Positions 1-8,581 of a stretch of 64,000 bases of DNA are shown here, one piece after another. How positions within the stretch are numbered: the first letter of the stretch is position 1; each line of letters begins with the position of its first letter. Source of the stretch: Rhizobium sp. P38BS-XIX (GTDB taxonomy: Bacteria > Pseudomonadota > Alphaproteobacteria > Rhizobiales > Rhizobiaceae); assembly GCF_012641435.1 (NCBI RefSeq), contig NZ_JABAIJ010000003.1, positions 1-64,000 of the forward strand, given 5' to 3'. The notes beneath the pieces were generated by a model. That model was not told where the DNA came from, did no database searches, and saw only the letters and a program-made list of their open reading frames with translations. A program made the position numbers and the translations under genes.

Positions 1-122
1 CCGAGGATGCGCCGTGGAAGTACACGCTGCGCGAGGGCGCCAAGGGTGTCCAGCTTGCCGAGCTTGCCCAGCAAAGCTGGGCCGAGCGCCGGTGGGTCGA
101 TGTCCCGAAAATCGCTCGGTGA
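1..122 (+). CDS. C-terminal end of an unidentified protein (5' truncated by window)
   Basis: An open frame runs in from the window edge and ends at TGA 120-122. It encodes about 39 residues, including PWKYTLREGAKG and QSWAERRWVDVPKIAR. The composition looks like a real protein C-terminus, with mixed charged and aromatic residues, and the next gene follows after about 130 bp in the same direction. I do not recognise the family from this short tail. It could share transcription with the downstream aldehyde dehydrogenase gene. Confidence 0.5.
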   Translation, partial: EDAPWKYTLREGAKGVQLAELAQQSWAERRWVDVPKIAR

Positions 123-255
123 ATAGGAGTTTTGGCCGGCGGGAAGTAAATGTTGTTTTGGATGCGAGTAAATGGCGAAAGCCGCTTGCTCGCATCAGCC
201 GTTTCCGCAGCCTCAGTTGAAATCAGGGATTAATTTTGTTCGGAGGAGAACGAGA

Positions 256-1617
256 ATGAGCTTTCAATCCTACAATCCGACGACCGGCCAACTCATCGGT
301 TCTTACGAGGAGCACAGCGATTCCGAGGTCGAGCGCCTGCTGCAGCAATCCCACGATACTTGGAAGAGCTGGTCGCAAACGCCGATTACCGAGCGCAGCG
401 CCTTTCTTATCCGTCTTGCCGATCTGCTCGAAAGCCGCGCCGAAGAGTATGGTGCCCTGATCGTATCGGAAATGGGCAAGCCGCTTGCCGAGGCCGTGGG
501 TGAAGTGAAGAAATCCGCCTTCGGCGCACGCCATTTTGCGAGCGACGGCCCGGCCTATGTGGCCGATGAGGCCATTCCCGGCACGCCGGCCAAGATCATC
601 TATCAATCGATTGGACCGATCTTCGGCGTCATGCCGTGGAATTTGCCGTTCTGGCAGGTGCTGCGCTTCTTCATTCCGGCTGCGCTCGTCGGCAACACTG
701 TTATCGTCAAGCATGCCGAAAGCGTGCAGGGCTCGGCTGCGGCTATCGAGAAGCTGATCCTCGACGCGGGTGCGCCTGCCGGTCTTTACACCAATCTCGT
801 CATCGATCGCCGCCGTGCGCCCAAGGTCATCACTGATCCACGCATCGCCGCGGTCACCGTCACCGGCAGCACGCAGGCGGGCCGCTCGGTTGCCGAGCAG
901 GCAGGGTCGCTCGGCAAGAAGGTCGTGCTGGAACTCGGCGGATCCGATCCCTTTATTGTCTTTGCGGATGCCGACTTCGACAAGGCCGTCCAGATGGCCG
1001 TCGTTTCGCGCTATTCCAACAATGCCCAGAGCTGCATCGCCGCCAAGCGGCTTTTCGTCGAGGAGTCGATTGCCGAGCGTTTCACGGCTGCCTTCGTCGA
1101 AGCCGTGAAGAAGATCCCAGTCGGCGATCCCATGAAAGCCGAAACCAAGCTCGGTCCGCTGGCCCGAAAAGATCTCCGCGACAATGTGCACCGTCAGGTG
1201 ACGGATGCTGTCGAGGCCGGTGCGAAAGTCCTTGCGGGTGGGAAGCCTGTCGAAGGTCCGGGCAATTTCTATGAAGCGACGGTGCTGTCCGGCCTGCCGC
1301 ATGATGCTGCAGTCGCTCGCGAGGAGTTTTTCGGCCCCGTTGCGATGCTGTTCACTTTCAAGGATGAAGAGGAAGCAATCGCGCTTGCCAACGATACCGA
1401 ATACGGTCTCGGTGCGACGGTGTGGAGCGGCAATCCGGAGCGTGCAGAGCGTGTCGCCGCCAAGATCGAGGCGGGAGCGGTCTTCATCAACGATTTCGTC
1501 CGTTCCGACCCGCGCGCACCGTTCGGTGGCATCAAGGGGTCGGGCTTCGGGCGAGAACTCGGCGGCCTCGGCGCGCGTGAACTGACGAATGCAAAGCTGG
1601 TCTGGAAGGGCGCCTGA
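256..1617 (+). CDS. NAD(P)-dependent aldehyde dehydrogenase, succinate-semialdehyde type
   Basis: This 453-residue protein belongs to the aldehyde dehydrogenase superfamily and oxidises an aldehyde to the acid with NAD(P)+. The visible family motifs are PWNLPFWQV (coenzyme domain entry), GSTQAGR (nucleotide binding), ELGGSDPFIV with the general base Glu226, and NAQSCIAAKR with the catalytic Cys260. The SCIAAKR context is typical of succinate-semialdehyde dehydrogenases of the GabD/Sad type, and the length is close to the roughly 455-460 residues of the shorter SSADH subgroup. The ATG at 256 was chosen because GGAGGA at 242-247 lies at a good distance; the frame is open further upstream but without a ribosome site. 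Substrate is inferred from the family only. No aminotransferase is adjacent to prove a GABA role. Confidence 0.85.
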   Translation: MSFQSYNPTTGQLIGSYEEHSDSEVERLLQQSHDTWKSWSQTPITERSAFLIRLADLLESRAEEYGALIVSEMGKPLAEAVGEVKKSAFGARHFASDGPAYVADEAIPGTPAKIIYQSIGPIFGVMPWNLPFWQVLRFFIPAALVGNTVIVKHAESVQGSAAAIEKLILDAGAPAGLYTNLVIDRRRAPKVITDPRIAAVTVTGSTQAGRSVAEQAGSLGKKVVLELGGSDPFIVFADADFDKAVQMAVVSRYSNNAQSCIAAKRLFVEESIAERFTAAFVEAVKKIPVGDPMKAETKLGPLARKDLRDNVHRQVTDAVEAGAKVLAGGKPVEGPGNFYEATVLSGLPHDAAVAREEFFGPVAMLFTFKDEEEAIALANDTEYGLGATVWSGNPERAERVAAKIEAGAVFINDFVRSDPRAPFGGIKGSGFGRELGGLGARELTNAKLVWKGA

Positions 1618-1664
1618 TTAACAGGTCGTCGCCTCGGCTTCCGGCGCAGTAAACAGATTGATGT

Positions 1665-1683
1665 GACCGCCCGCCGGGCGGTC
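1665..1683. terminator. GC-rich hairpin between convergent genes
   Basis: GACCGCCC (1665-1672) and GGGCGGTC (1676-1683) form a perfect 8-bp stem with a 3-nt loop, between the convergent aldehyde dehydrogenase and YflT-like genes. There is no clear T-run on either side, so its strength as an intrinsic terminator is uncertain. Confidence 0.5.
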
Positions 1684-1704
1684 GCTTCTCCCATCGGGCA
1701 GCCA

Positions 1705-2058
1705 CTAACGATCGCCCTCTCTTTCGTTGAAATCGATCTGGCCTTTCTCCGCAAGGATCGGCAGCGCCGTATAATGCTGTGCTTCGTTCATTTCCTGAAC
1801 GGTCAGCAAAGTGCCACCTCGCTCCAGAGCCGCCGCATAAGCCGCCCGCTGCTCTTCATGAAAGAAAATCCCCGATAAGGCGTCGAGAAAGCCGATGTGA
1901 TCGATCGGTGCGGTATCGGGCCTATTGCCCGGGGTCATGGTGATGGCCTGCTGGGGAATACCCGCGTCTATCAGCTTTTGAGCGGCAGATTCGGCATCAT
2001 ATTCATCATCGAAAAATGCGGTCAGCGCAAAAGTGCCGATCTTGTTTTCGCTGTGCAT
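1705..2058 (-). CDS. General stress protein 17M/YflT-like small protein
   Basis: The product is 117 residues. Its N-terminal part (roughly residues 8-40) shows the pattern of the YflT/general-stress-protein-17M domain: a short beta strand, then FDDEYDAESAAQKLIDAG and a further strand. No signal peptide or membrane segment is visible. The ATG at 2058 is preceded by GGAGGACTTGCC, a good ribosome site; an upstream in-frame start was rejected because it runs through the promoter. A GGAAC-N16-CGTT element 34-58 bp upstream places it in the alpha-proteobacterial general stress regulon. It is divergent from the UdgX gene. The molecular role of the domain is not known to me. Confidence 0.7.
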   Translation of the reverse strand: MHSENKIGTFALTAFFDDEYDAESAAQKLIDAGIPQQAITMTPGNRPDTAPIDHIGFLDALSGIFFHEEQRAAYAAALERGGTLLTVQEMNEAQHYTALPILAEKGQIDFNEREGDR

Positions 2059-2091
2059 GGCAAGTCCTCCGTTTGGATGCTCATGACTAAT

Positions 2092-2116
2092 AACGAACCG
2101 TGGACGGCGGTGTTCC
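2092..2116 (-). promoter_or_regulatory. EcfG-type general stress promoter for the YflT-like gene
   Basis: On the minus strand GGAAC (2112-2116) is followed by exactly 16 bp and then CGTT (2092-2095). This matches the GGAAC-N16/17-cGTT consensus of EcfG sigma factors in alpha-proteobacteria. It ends 33 bp before the ATG at 2058. Confidence 0.75.
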
Positions 2117-2138
2117 CGAGGATGCCGCGACCTCGCAT

Positions 2139-2163
2139 GGAACAAATAGAACGTCGATCAGTT
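2139..2163 (+). promoter_or_regulatory. EcfG-like promoter for the UdgX gene
   Basis: GGAAC (2139-2143), a 17-bp spacer and GTT (2161-2163) resemble an EcfG-type promoter reading towards the UdgX gene, back to back with the minus-strand one. Transcription would start near 2170, which argues against the TTG at 2162 as a start codon and for the ATG at 2201. Confidence 0.55.
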
Positions 2164-2200
2164 GAGTTGGGAATGTTCTGGAACCAATGCGAGCCCCCCA

Positions 2201-2851
2201 ATGCTCGAGAGACTTCCTACTTCCGGTACAGGCCCCACGCTTGCCTACGAGCATGCGAATGCCGATGCCCTCGATGATCTGCGTGACAAGGCATGCTCCT
2301 GTACACGATGCGATCTCTATCGCGATGCCACACATCTCGTCTTCGGCGAGGGGCCTGAGACAGCGGATATCGTTTTGGTCGGTGAACAGCCTGGCGACAA
2401 AGAGGATTTGACCGGTCGGCCCTTTGTGGGACCCGCGGGTCGTCTTCTGGACACATGCCTGGAAGAGGCGAATGTCGATCGGGGTCGCTGTTATGTCACC
2501 AATGCCGTCAAACACTTCAAGCACCAGATGCAGGGCAAGAAACGCCTCCACGCTCGTCCCAATGCGGGCGAAGTGCAACGTTGTGCCTGGTGGCTCGGCG
2601 CCGAGCTTGAACTCCTGAAGCCGAAGCTGGTCGTGGCAATGGGCGCAACGGCCGTGTCCTCTTTGCTGGGCTCGCATATCAAGGTCATGCGCGATCGTGG
2701 CCGCATCCTTCGCCCTCCAGGGGCTTTCGATGTGCTTGTCACCATCCATCCCTCTGCCCTTTTGCGCATGAGAGAGACCGACGAGAAGGAAAAGAACCGG
2801 CTCGCCTTCATCAAGGATCTCCGAAAGATCCAGAGTTTTCCCCGGCACTGA
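2201..2851 (+). CDS. udgX: UdgX-family uracil-DNA glycosylase (covalent DNA cross-linking type)
   Basis: This 216-residue protein is an iron-sulfur uracil-DNA glycosylase that removes uracil from DNA. The uracil-pocket motif GEQPGDKEDLTGRPFVGPAG and the VTIHPSALLR loop are both visible, with clustered N-terminal cysteines (CSCTRC) and a later Cys (EVQRCAWWL) suited to a [4Fe-4S] cluster. The KKRLH insertion carries His117, corresponding to the histidine of the KRRIH loop that in mycobacterial UdgX bonds covalently to the abasic site. NAVKHFK just before it is also typical of UdgX. The start is uncertain: a TTG at 2162 would add 13 residues but overlaps the proposed promoter, and neither has a strong ribosome site. 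The EcfG-like promoter suggests stress induction. Confidence 0.85.
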   Translation: MLERLPTSGTGPTLAYEHANADALDDLRDKACSCTRCDLYRDATHLVFGEGPETADIVLVGEQPGDKEDLTGRPFVGPAGRLLDTCLEEANVDRGRCYVTNAVKHFKHQMQGKKRLHARPNAGEVQRCAWWLGAELELLKPKLVVAMGATAVSSLLGSHIKVMRDRGRILRPPGAFDVLVTIHPSALLRMRETDEKEKNRLAFIKDLRKIQSFPRH

Positions 2852-2905
2852 TCGCCGCCTGCCGATGAAATCCAATTTTGCGGATAACAAAACAAAGGTC
2901 ATGTC

Positions 2906-4045
2906 ATGGCTGACAATCAAACAACCATCATGGAAACGCAGGAGAGGCCTCAGCAGAAGGCCCGTGACGAGTCAGACCGTCAACCGACCCAGCCGCAAGA
3001 AAAGCGGCCCTCTCTCATTCGCCGCCATCCTTTGTGGATTCTGTTCGGCATCGTGATCCTGGCCGTCTTGATCGTGGCGGGATGGTTTGCCTGGAAGATC
3101 TTTTTCTATCCCTATGAATCGACGGATGACGCCTTCGTGGACGCCCGCAGTTTCTCTGTCGCCGCCAAGGTTTCAGGCTATGTCGCCGACGTTCCCGTCA
3201 CGGACAACCAGCATGTCAAGGCTGGTGATGTCATTCTGAAAATCGATCCGCGCGACTATCAGATTGCGCTTGATCAGGCGAATAGCCAGGTCGAGGTCGC
3301 CAAGGCATCCGTCGATAGCGCGAGCGCGCAGATCGAGGCATCGACTGCTGCTGTCGATGTTGCAAAGGCGCAGCAGAATTCCGCAAACGCCGCGCTTCAA
3401 TACGCGCAGGAAGAGGCCAATCGTCAGCAGCAATTGGTGAAGACAGGCTCGGGTAGCCTGCAATCCGTGCAACAGGCAACAGCGACGCTGCAGCAGGATC
3501 AGGCAAGCCTTGCGCAAATGCAGGCCAATGTGACGTCTGCCTTGAAAAATAAATCTGTGTCCGAGGCTCAGAAATCGAGCGCTCTTGCCAGTCTCAAGCA
3601 GGCTCAGGCACAAGCCGAAGAAGCGCAGCAGAACCTCAACTATACGACGATCACTGCAGCTCAGCCGGGGCGTGTCGTCCGCTTGACCGGCGCGAAGGGC
3701 CAGTTTGTGGACGCAGGGCAGGCGGTCGCGACGTTTGTGCCCGATGAAATCTGGATCACGGCAAACTTCAAGGAAACCCAGCTGACCGACATGCGTGCCG
3801 GACAGCCGGTGGACGTCACCATCGATGCCTATCCGGATCACACGTTGCACGGTAAAGTCGCCTCGGTGCAGCCTGGCTCCGGCACGGCATTTTCCCTTCT
3901 GCCGGCCGAAAACGCGACAGGCAATTACGTGAAGGTCACGCAGCGCGTGCCGGTGAAAATCCTCGTCGACAAATGGCCGGCCGACGTTGCCATCGGACCC
4001 GGCATGTCCGTTGTTCCAACGGTCACCGTGCGGCCGGGCAATTAA
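2906..4045 (+). CDS. HlyD/EmrA-type membrane fusion protein of an efflux pump
   Basis: The 379-residue protein has a cytoplasmic N-terminus of about 40 residues, one membrane anchor (about residues 46-66, LWILFGIVILAVLIVAGWF), then a biotinyl-lipoyl half-motif (VSGYVADVPVTDNQHVKAGD). A long Gln/Ala-rich coiled-coil hairpin follows (about 110-225), then the second lipoyl half (ITAAQPGRVVRLTGAKGQFV) and beta-barrel domains. This is the architecture of EmrA-type adaptors, which link an inner-membrane MFS exporter to an outer-membrane channel. AAAGGTC lies upstream of the ATG at 2906. The MFS partner starts 1 bp after the stop codon, so the two form an operon. No outer-membrane factor is adjacent. 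Confidence 0.9.
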   Translation: MADNQTTIMETQERPQQKARDESDRQPTQPQEKRPSLIRRHPLWILFGIVILAVLIVAGWFAWKIFFYPYESTDDAFVDARSFSVAAKVSGYVADVPVTDNQHVKAGDVILKIDPRDYQIALDQANSQVEVAKASVDSASAQIEASTAAVDVAKAQQNSANAALQYAQEEANRQQQLVKTGSGSLQSVQQATATLQQDQASLAQMQANVTSALKNKSVSEAQKSSALASLKQAQAQAEEAQQNLNYTTITAAQPGRVVRLTGAKGQFVDAGQAVATFVPDEIWITANFKETQLTDMRAGQPVDVTIDAYPDHTLHGKVASVQPGSGTAFSLLPAENATGNYVKVTQRVPVKILVDKWPADVAIGPGMSVVPTVTVRPGN

Positions 4046-4046
4046 G

Positions 4047-5660
4047 ATGAGCGGCGCAAGCACTACCGCGGGCGGGGCGAATGCGTCTTCTGCTCAGGCG
4101 ACCAATCCATGGCTGATTGCCATGGTCGTGTCGCTGGCGACCTTCATGGAGGTCCTCGACACCACGATTGCCAATGTGGCGCTGCGTTACATTTCTGGCG
4201 GCCTTGCCGTGAGTTCCGACCAGGCCTCATGGGTCGTCACGACCTATCTCGTTTCGAATGCGATCGTGCTCGTCGCCAGCAGCTATTTTTCCGAAAGATT
4301 TGGCCGCCGGCGGTTCTATCTTCTCTGCCTTGCAACCTTCACGATCGCATCGATTCTCTGCGGCTTGTCCTGGAATCTGGAGGCGCTACTCCTGTTCCGT
4401 GTCATTCAGGGATTTGCCGGTGGCGGCATGGTGCCGACATCGCAGGCCATTCTCGCAGACGCCTTCCCGCCGGCAAAGCGTGGTCAGGCCTTTGCAATGT
4501 TCGGCGTTGCCGTCGTGGTAGCTCCGGTGGTCGGCCCGACGCTTGGCGGCTACCTGTCGGACAATCTTTCCTGGCACTGGTGCTTTCTGATCAATGGCCC
4601 CGTCGGTGTTTTTGCTTTCGCTCTCGTCTATGCCCTGCTGAAGGAGACGCCCGATGTCGAGCGCAAGCGCCAGGAGTTCCGCAAGAAGGGGATTCGTTTC
4701 GACGTCGTCGGTTTCCTGCTGGTGGCAACCTTTCTCGGCGCCTTGGAACTCGTCCTTGACCGCGGCCAGACCGAGGATTGGTTCGGGTCAAACTTCATCA
4801 TCGTGGCGACCGTCATATGTGCCTTGGCGTTCCTTCTCGCGATCCCGTGGGTTTTGACGAAGGCAAATCCCATCATTGACGGCCGGCTGCTCGGCACCAG
4901 GCAATTTGGGTCGTGCTTCATTGTCATGATGGCAACGGGCGCGATCCTGATCGCGACGACGCAGTTCATTCCCGAAGTGGTGCAGCAGAACTACGGATAT
5001 ACCGCCACCTGGGCCGGGTTGGCGCTTTCGCCGGGCGGTATCGTCACCATGGCGATGATGTTCGTCGCCGGGCGCGTGAACTCTCTGATACAGCCGAAGT
5101 ATTTGATCGCAATCGGTTCTGCGATCATCGCGGTCTCCATGTGGCAACTGACACGGCTTTATCCAGGGCTGAATTTCGGCTTTTTCGTCTGGTCGCGCCT
5201 TTATATCGGGCTAGGCCTGCCGCTGATCTTCATCCCGATCACCTCTGCATCGTACTATGGCCTGAGGCCCGACCAGACCAATCAGGCATCGGCAATGATC
5301 AATGCTGCCCGCAACATCGGCGGATCTATCGGCGTGTGCATCGCGTCCAACGTGCTGGCACATCGGGAGCAATGGCATCAAAGCCGGCTTGTCGAGCACA
5401 TCGTGCCGTCTTCGCCGGCCTATCATGAGACAATGCAGACAATGTCGCGCTATTTCTCTGAAAAAGGAGCGACCACGGCGGATGCGCAAAGTCAGGCAAC
5501 CGCCTGGATCGGGCAGCAGGTCCAGACCCAGGCGAGCTTTCTTGCCTATATCGATGTTTTCCACGTGTTGATGCTGATCGTGCTTTGCGCTATCCCGCTC
5601 GCTCTGATCCTCAGCAATGTGGATCTCAAGGACGGCGGCGGTGGCGGCGGGATGCATTGA
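4047..5660 (+). CDS. DHA2-family MFS multidrug exporter (EmrB/QacA type)
   Basis: The 537-residue protein has about 14 hydrophobic segments, as expected for the drug:H+ antiporter-2 family. TFMEVLDTTIANVAL in the first membrane segment is the family motif D1, and SERFGRRRFY is the loop 2-3 motif A. GLPLIFIPITSASYYGL and NAARNIGGSIGVCI in the second half are also typical of EmrB proteins. It works with the adaptor encoded immediately upstream to extrude amphipathic or toxic compounds. The ATG at 4047 follows the adaptor's stop codon by one base; upstream in-frame codons lie within the adaptor gene. The C-terminus ends in a glycine run (DGGGGGGMH). Substrates cannot be deduced. Confidence 0.9.
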   Translation: MSGASTTAGGANASSAQATNPWLIAMVVSLATFMEVLDTTIANVALRYISGGLAVSSDQASWVVTTYLVSNAIVLVASSYFSERFGRRRFYLLCLATFTIASILCGLSWNLEALLLFRVIQGFAGGGMVPTSQAILADAFPPAKRGQAFAMFGVAVVVAPVVGPTLGGYLSDNLSWHWCFLINGPVGVFAFALVYALLKETPDVERKRQEFRKKGIRFDVVGFLLVATFLGALELVLDRGQTEDWFGSNFIIVATVICALAFLLAIPWVLTKANPIIDGRLLGTRQFGSCFIVMMATGAILIATTQFIPEVVQQNYGYTATWAGLALSPGGIVTMAMMFVAGRVNSLIQPKYLIAIGSAIIAVSMWQLTRLYPGLNFGFFVWSRLYIGLGLPLIFIPITSASYYGLRPDQTNQASAMINAARNIGGSIGVCIASNVLAHREQWHQSRLVEHIVPSSPAYHETMQTMSRYFSEKGATTADAQSQATAWIGQQVQTQASFLAYIDVFHVLMLIVLCAIPLALILSNVDLKDGGGGGGMH

Positions 5661-5677
5661 ACCATGAGGGTTGCATC

Positions 5678-6550
5678 TCACGATCCGAGAAGCGGCCGAA
5701 AGGCCTCCAACAGTTCGGTGTTGCCTCGGCGGATTTCTCCGACATCGGCCTCCGCATCGATCATGCCGGCATTGTGAGCCGCAAAGAGCTCAACCAGCAG
5801 CTTTGCGTAATCCTCCGAAAGACCGGCGCGTGTCAGTGCCGTCAGCCATTCCGTTTGCGGTAGGACCAGCGCGACAACGTCGCGGCCGGCAATTTCACCG
5901 ATGGCGGCGGCAACATCGTCTGGCGTATAGCGCCTGGGACCTTCGGCGTGGACGATGCGCAGTTTGGCGTCTTCATCCGCCAGAAGCAGATCGGCGGCGA
6001 TCGCGCCGACATCGAAGGCCGATACGGTCGGAAACAGTTTGGTCAGCGGGTGATGCAGGCTTGGCAGGCGCCCGCTTTCGGCGGCTCCGTTCGCCTGACG
6101 TGCCCAGTTCTCCATGTGCTCGGCGGAGCGAAGGAGGATCAGCCGGCAATCAAGCTTTTTCAACCGCGCCTCGAGTGCATGGAAGATCAATGTCACGCCC
6201 GTGCCGGAGTCGTGTTGTGCGCCATAGTCGGAGATGGCGAGGATCAGCGGCGGCTTGGCTTCCTCAAACGCGTCTCCGAGACCGTCGATCAACCGCAGCA
6301 TGTCGGAATATGGATTTTCGGCGCGAGCGTCGACCGGGCAAATGACCTGAACAGCTTGCGCGTCTTTCATCGCGGCGGCGAGCGCAGCGCGATCGGTGAT
6401 GTCCGCGATCGCGATCTCGCAGCCGAGATCCGAAAACGCGCGTGCCTGCTCGCGATTTCGAAGGACGGCACGCACCGGTGCATCCGCCTTGCGCAAATTG
6501 GTAATGGTCGTCCGGCCGATTTTTCCGGTTGCGCCAAGAATAACGTACAT
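5678..6550 (-). CDS. NmrA-like NAD(P)-binding reductase
   Basis: This 290-residue protein starts directly with a Rossmann dinucleotide-binding strand (MYVILGATGKIGRTTI, the GxxGxxG pattern), followed by Arg residues (AVLRNREQA) that suit NADPH binding. The atypical short-chain dehydrogenase layout, without a Tyr-x3-Lys catalytic pair at the usual place, fits the NmrA/HSCARG or quinone oxidoreductase (YtfG) group. ILLRSAEHMENW matches the conserved substrate-side segment of NmrA proteins. It lies 99 bp downstream of an AraC regulator gene on the same strand, which may control it. It converges with the MFS exporter gene. Substrate unknown. Confidence 0.8.
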   Translation of the reverse strand: MYVILGATGKIGRTTITNLRKADAPVRAVLRNREQARAFSDLGCEIAIADITDRAALAAAMKDAQAVQVICPVDARAENPYSDMLRLIDGLGDAFEEAKPPLILAISDYGAQHDSGTGVTLIFHALEARLKKLDCRLILLRSAEHMENWARQANGAAESGRLPSLHHPLTKLFPTVSAFDVGAIAADLLLADEDAKLRIVHAEGPRRYTPDDVAAAIGEIAGRDVVALVLPQTEWLTALTRAGLSEDYAKLLVELFAAHNAGMIDAEADVGEIRRGNTELLEAFRPLLGS

Positions 6551-6649
6551 TTGTCTTCTCCTGTTCGTTTCATCGCAACGCTATTCATTGCCGCGCAACG
6601 GTTCGCACAGGTTCAGACCGCCTATTGCAGATTCGGACGATAATCGACG

Positions 6650-7558
6650 TCAGGCGTGCATTTTCGCGATCATGCCGGGCGTGAGACCGAGAATGCGCCG
6701 CATCCAGTGGGACATGTGGCTCTGATTGGCAAACCCCGCCGCCAGTGCAATCTCGGCGAGGGGCATGTCGGCGCCAAGCAGAAGAAGCCGTGCTCGCTCG
6801 ACACGACGCGTCAGAACATATTTGTGAACCGGCATGCCGAACGTCGCGTGAAATAGCGGCTTCAAGCGCGATGTGCTCATGCCGGCGATCTCCGCCAGTT
6901 CCGCGAGGGACAGTGATTGATCGATATGTTCCTCGATGAAGTCAGCCAATTGTCGCTGCTGCCGGCTTCCCAATCTCGCGTGTGCGGGGCTCGGATCGCT
7001 GCGTGGTTGTCCGTCATTTTCGAGAAGGCGGATCGCGAGCGCCATTCCCAACATATCGGCATAGGTGCCGTCGGAGGGTACCGTTGCTTCGATCTCTGCC
7101 TTTATGGCCCAGGCAATCGATTCCAGCCGCGGATCACGGAGCTGGAACCGTGGCGTGAGAGAAATGCTGTCCGGATTTCGGCCAAGTTCGTCGGCGGCGG
7201 CGATGAGAAGCTCCGGGCGGATCGTCAATCGCAGAATGGTGCAATCGCGATCATCCTCCCACCAGCCGTCCAGGCCCGCTGGAACGATATCGATATCGCC
7301 ATGCGCCTGCTGGCGTCGATGTTGGCGGCCATCGCATTGGCAATGGGCGTTGACGGCGCGACCGAAGTGAATGCCCATCCGGTGGGTCTCTGTTTCCGAT
7401 ACATGGGTGCGGCCGGCCCGGATATGCACGAGATCCGCCCCGAATCCCTTCCAGCCGCGATCCTTGCTCGAAAAAAGAACTTTGGCGGTGCTGGGGCTGT
7501 TGAGCTGGTCCATATTCATTCCAGTCGATCGGTCGTCCGTTGAAGTGGAGATCTTCAT
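6650..7558 (-). CDS. AraC-family transcriptional regulator
   Basis: A 302-residue protein with an N-terminal sensor region and a C-terminal double helix-turn-helix of about 100 residues. The first HTH contains LAELAEIAGMSTSRLKPLF and the second PLAEIALAAGFANQSHMSH, followed by the usual GLTP near the C-terminus. It probably regulates the NmrA-like reductase gene that follows. The start is uncertain: the ATG at 7558 lacks a clear ribosome site, and a later ATG at 7519 (MNMDQLN) is preceded by GGA. The frame is open further upstream, but that stretch reads as low-complexity Arg-rich sequence. Confidence 0.85.
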   Translation of the reverse strand: MKISTSTDDRSTGMNMDQLNSPSTAKVLFSSKDRGWKGFGADLVHIRAGRTHVSETETHRMGIHFGRAVNAHCQCDGRQHRRQQAHGDIDIVPAGLDGWWEDDRDCTILRLTIRPELLIAAADELGRNPDSISLTPRFQLRDPRLESIAWAIKAEIEATVPSDGTYADMLGMALAIRLLENDGQPRSDPSPAHARLGSRQQRQLADFIEEHIDQSLSLAELAEIAGMSTSRLKPLFHATFGMPVHKYVLTRRVERARLLLLGADMPLAEIALAAGFANQSHMSHWMRRILGLTPGMIAKMHA

Positions 7559-7759
7559 GTCGGCAATATAAGCAGCCGTTGGCCTTCGGTCGAGTTGGTC
7601 TATACGCATGCGGCCGTGGCAGCTTCGCATTTGGGTCGATCGTGCTCTGGATCGGATTTCATGATCTTCTGCGCGCGGCAGCGGCGCTGCCCATGGCGTG
7701 ACGCCACGTCCGATCATGGCTGATTGAGGCTGGAGCCGGCTTGTGTCGGTGGCCCGATC

Positions 7760-8581
7760 TCAGGGCGCACCGAGACGACGGGAGACCATTCTTGCCGCGT
7801 TCTTCACGCGCTCGCCGAGCTGCGCGATGCCGCCATCCTGGAGCCGATGCTTCGGCCCTGAGACCGAAATGCCCGCCACTGCTTCGCCGTGCACATTGAG
7901 GATCGGTGAGGCAACGCAGCGCATGCCCTTAGTGCGTTCCTCGTCATCAAACGAATAGCCTCTGTCTCGCGTGTTCTGCAGCTCCTCGCGAAGCTGTTCG
8001 AAGGATTGAACGGTTTTTTCGGTGAAGCGCTCGAACGTCTTTTTGTGAAACAACCCTGCCAGCCTGTCTTCGTCAAATGTGCTGAGGAGCGCCTTGCCGA
8101 TGCCGGAGGCGTGCATCGGCGATAGTGTGCCGGGCGGAAAAAAAGCGCGGATCGATTCATGCGTCTCCACCTGACTGATGAACAGGACGTTCCCGTCCTT
8201 CTCGATGCCGAGATTGGATGTCTCGCCGGTTTCGAGCATCAACTCGCGCATGATCGGGCGGCTGCGCTCCACGACATTGGAGCGGCGCAGGAATGCCGCG
8301 CCGAGCCGATAGGCTTCCGGGCCGATATGCCAGATTTGCCGGTCGGGACTGATCTCGACAAATTCGCGGCGCTCCAACGTCGCCAGCACTCTGTGCATGG
8401 TCGCCGCAGATTGCCCGAGCTCACCGGCAAGCTCCGAGAGTGTTTTGCCCTCCGGTGTGGCAAGCGCGTTGAGCACATCCAATGCCCGGTCGAGCGCCTG
8501 GATGGTGTTTTGCGTCTGCGGGCCGTTGAAGGCCTTCGGGCGTCCCCGGCGGCGCTGTTCCTGCGGCATGGCGGCGATCAT
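7760..8581 (-). CDS. bhcR: IclR-family regulator of the beta-hydroxyaspartate cycle (BhcR)
   Basis: The 273-residue protein has a basic N-terminus (QRRRGRPKAF), a winged HTH (about residues 28-85, with LSELAGELGQSAATMHRVL) and a C-terminal IclR effector domain. Effector-domain signatures include MHASGIGKALLS and RCVASPILNVHGEAVAGISVSGP. It is divergent from bhcABCD. In Paracoccus denitrificans the IclR-type BhcR sits at the same place and responds to glyoxylate, which is the basis for the name. Two ATGs compete: 8581 directly abuts the GGAG, and 8569 is 12 nt from it, so the first four residues are uncertain. Confidence 0.88.
   Translation of the reverse strand: MIAAMPQEQRRRGRPKAFNGPQTQNTIQALDRALDVLNALATPEGKTLSELAGELGQSAATMHRVLATLERREFVEISPDRQIWHIGPEAYRLGAAFLRRSNVVERSRPIMRELMLETGETSNLGIEKDGNVLFISQVETHESIRAFFPPGTLSPMHASGIGKALLSTFDEDRLAGLFHKKTFERFTEKTVQSFEQLREELQNTRDRGYSFDDEERTKGMRCVASPILNVHGEAVAGISVSGPKHRLQDGGIAQLGERVKNAARMVSRRLGAP

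Noticed and set aside
223..1302. Minus-strand frame of 359 codons across the aldehyde dehydrogenase gene
   Set aside because: Shadow of a well-supported coding sequence with catalytic Cys and Glu; low-quality translation.
2087..2920. Minus-strand frame of 277 codons over the UdgX gene
   Set aside because: Antisense to UdgX motifs and crosses the divergent EcfG promoters.
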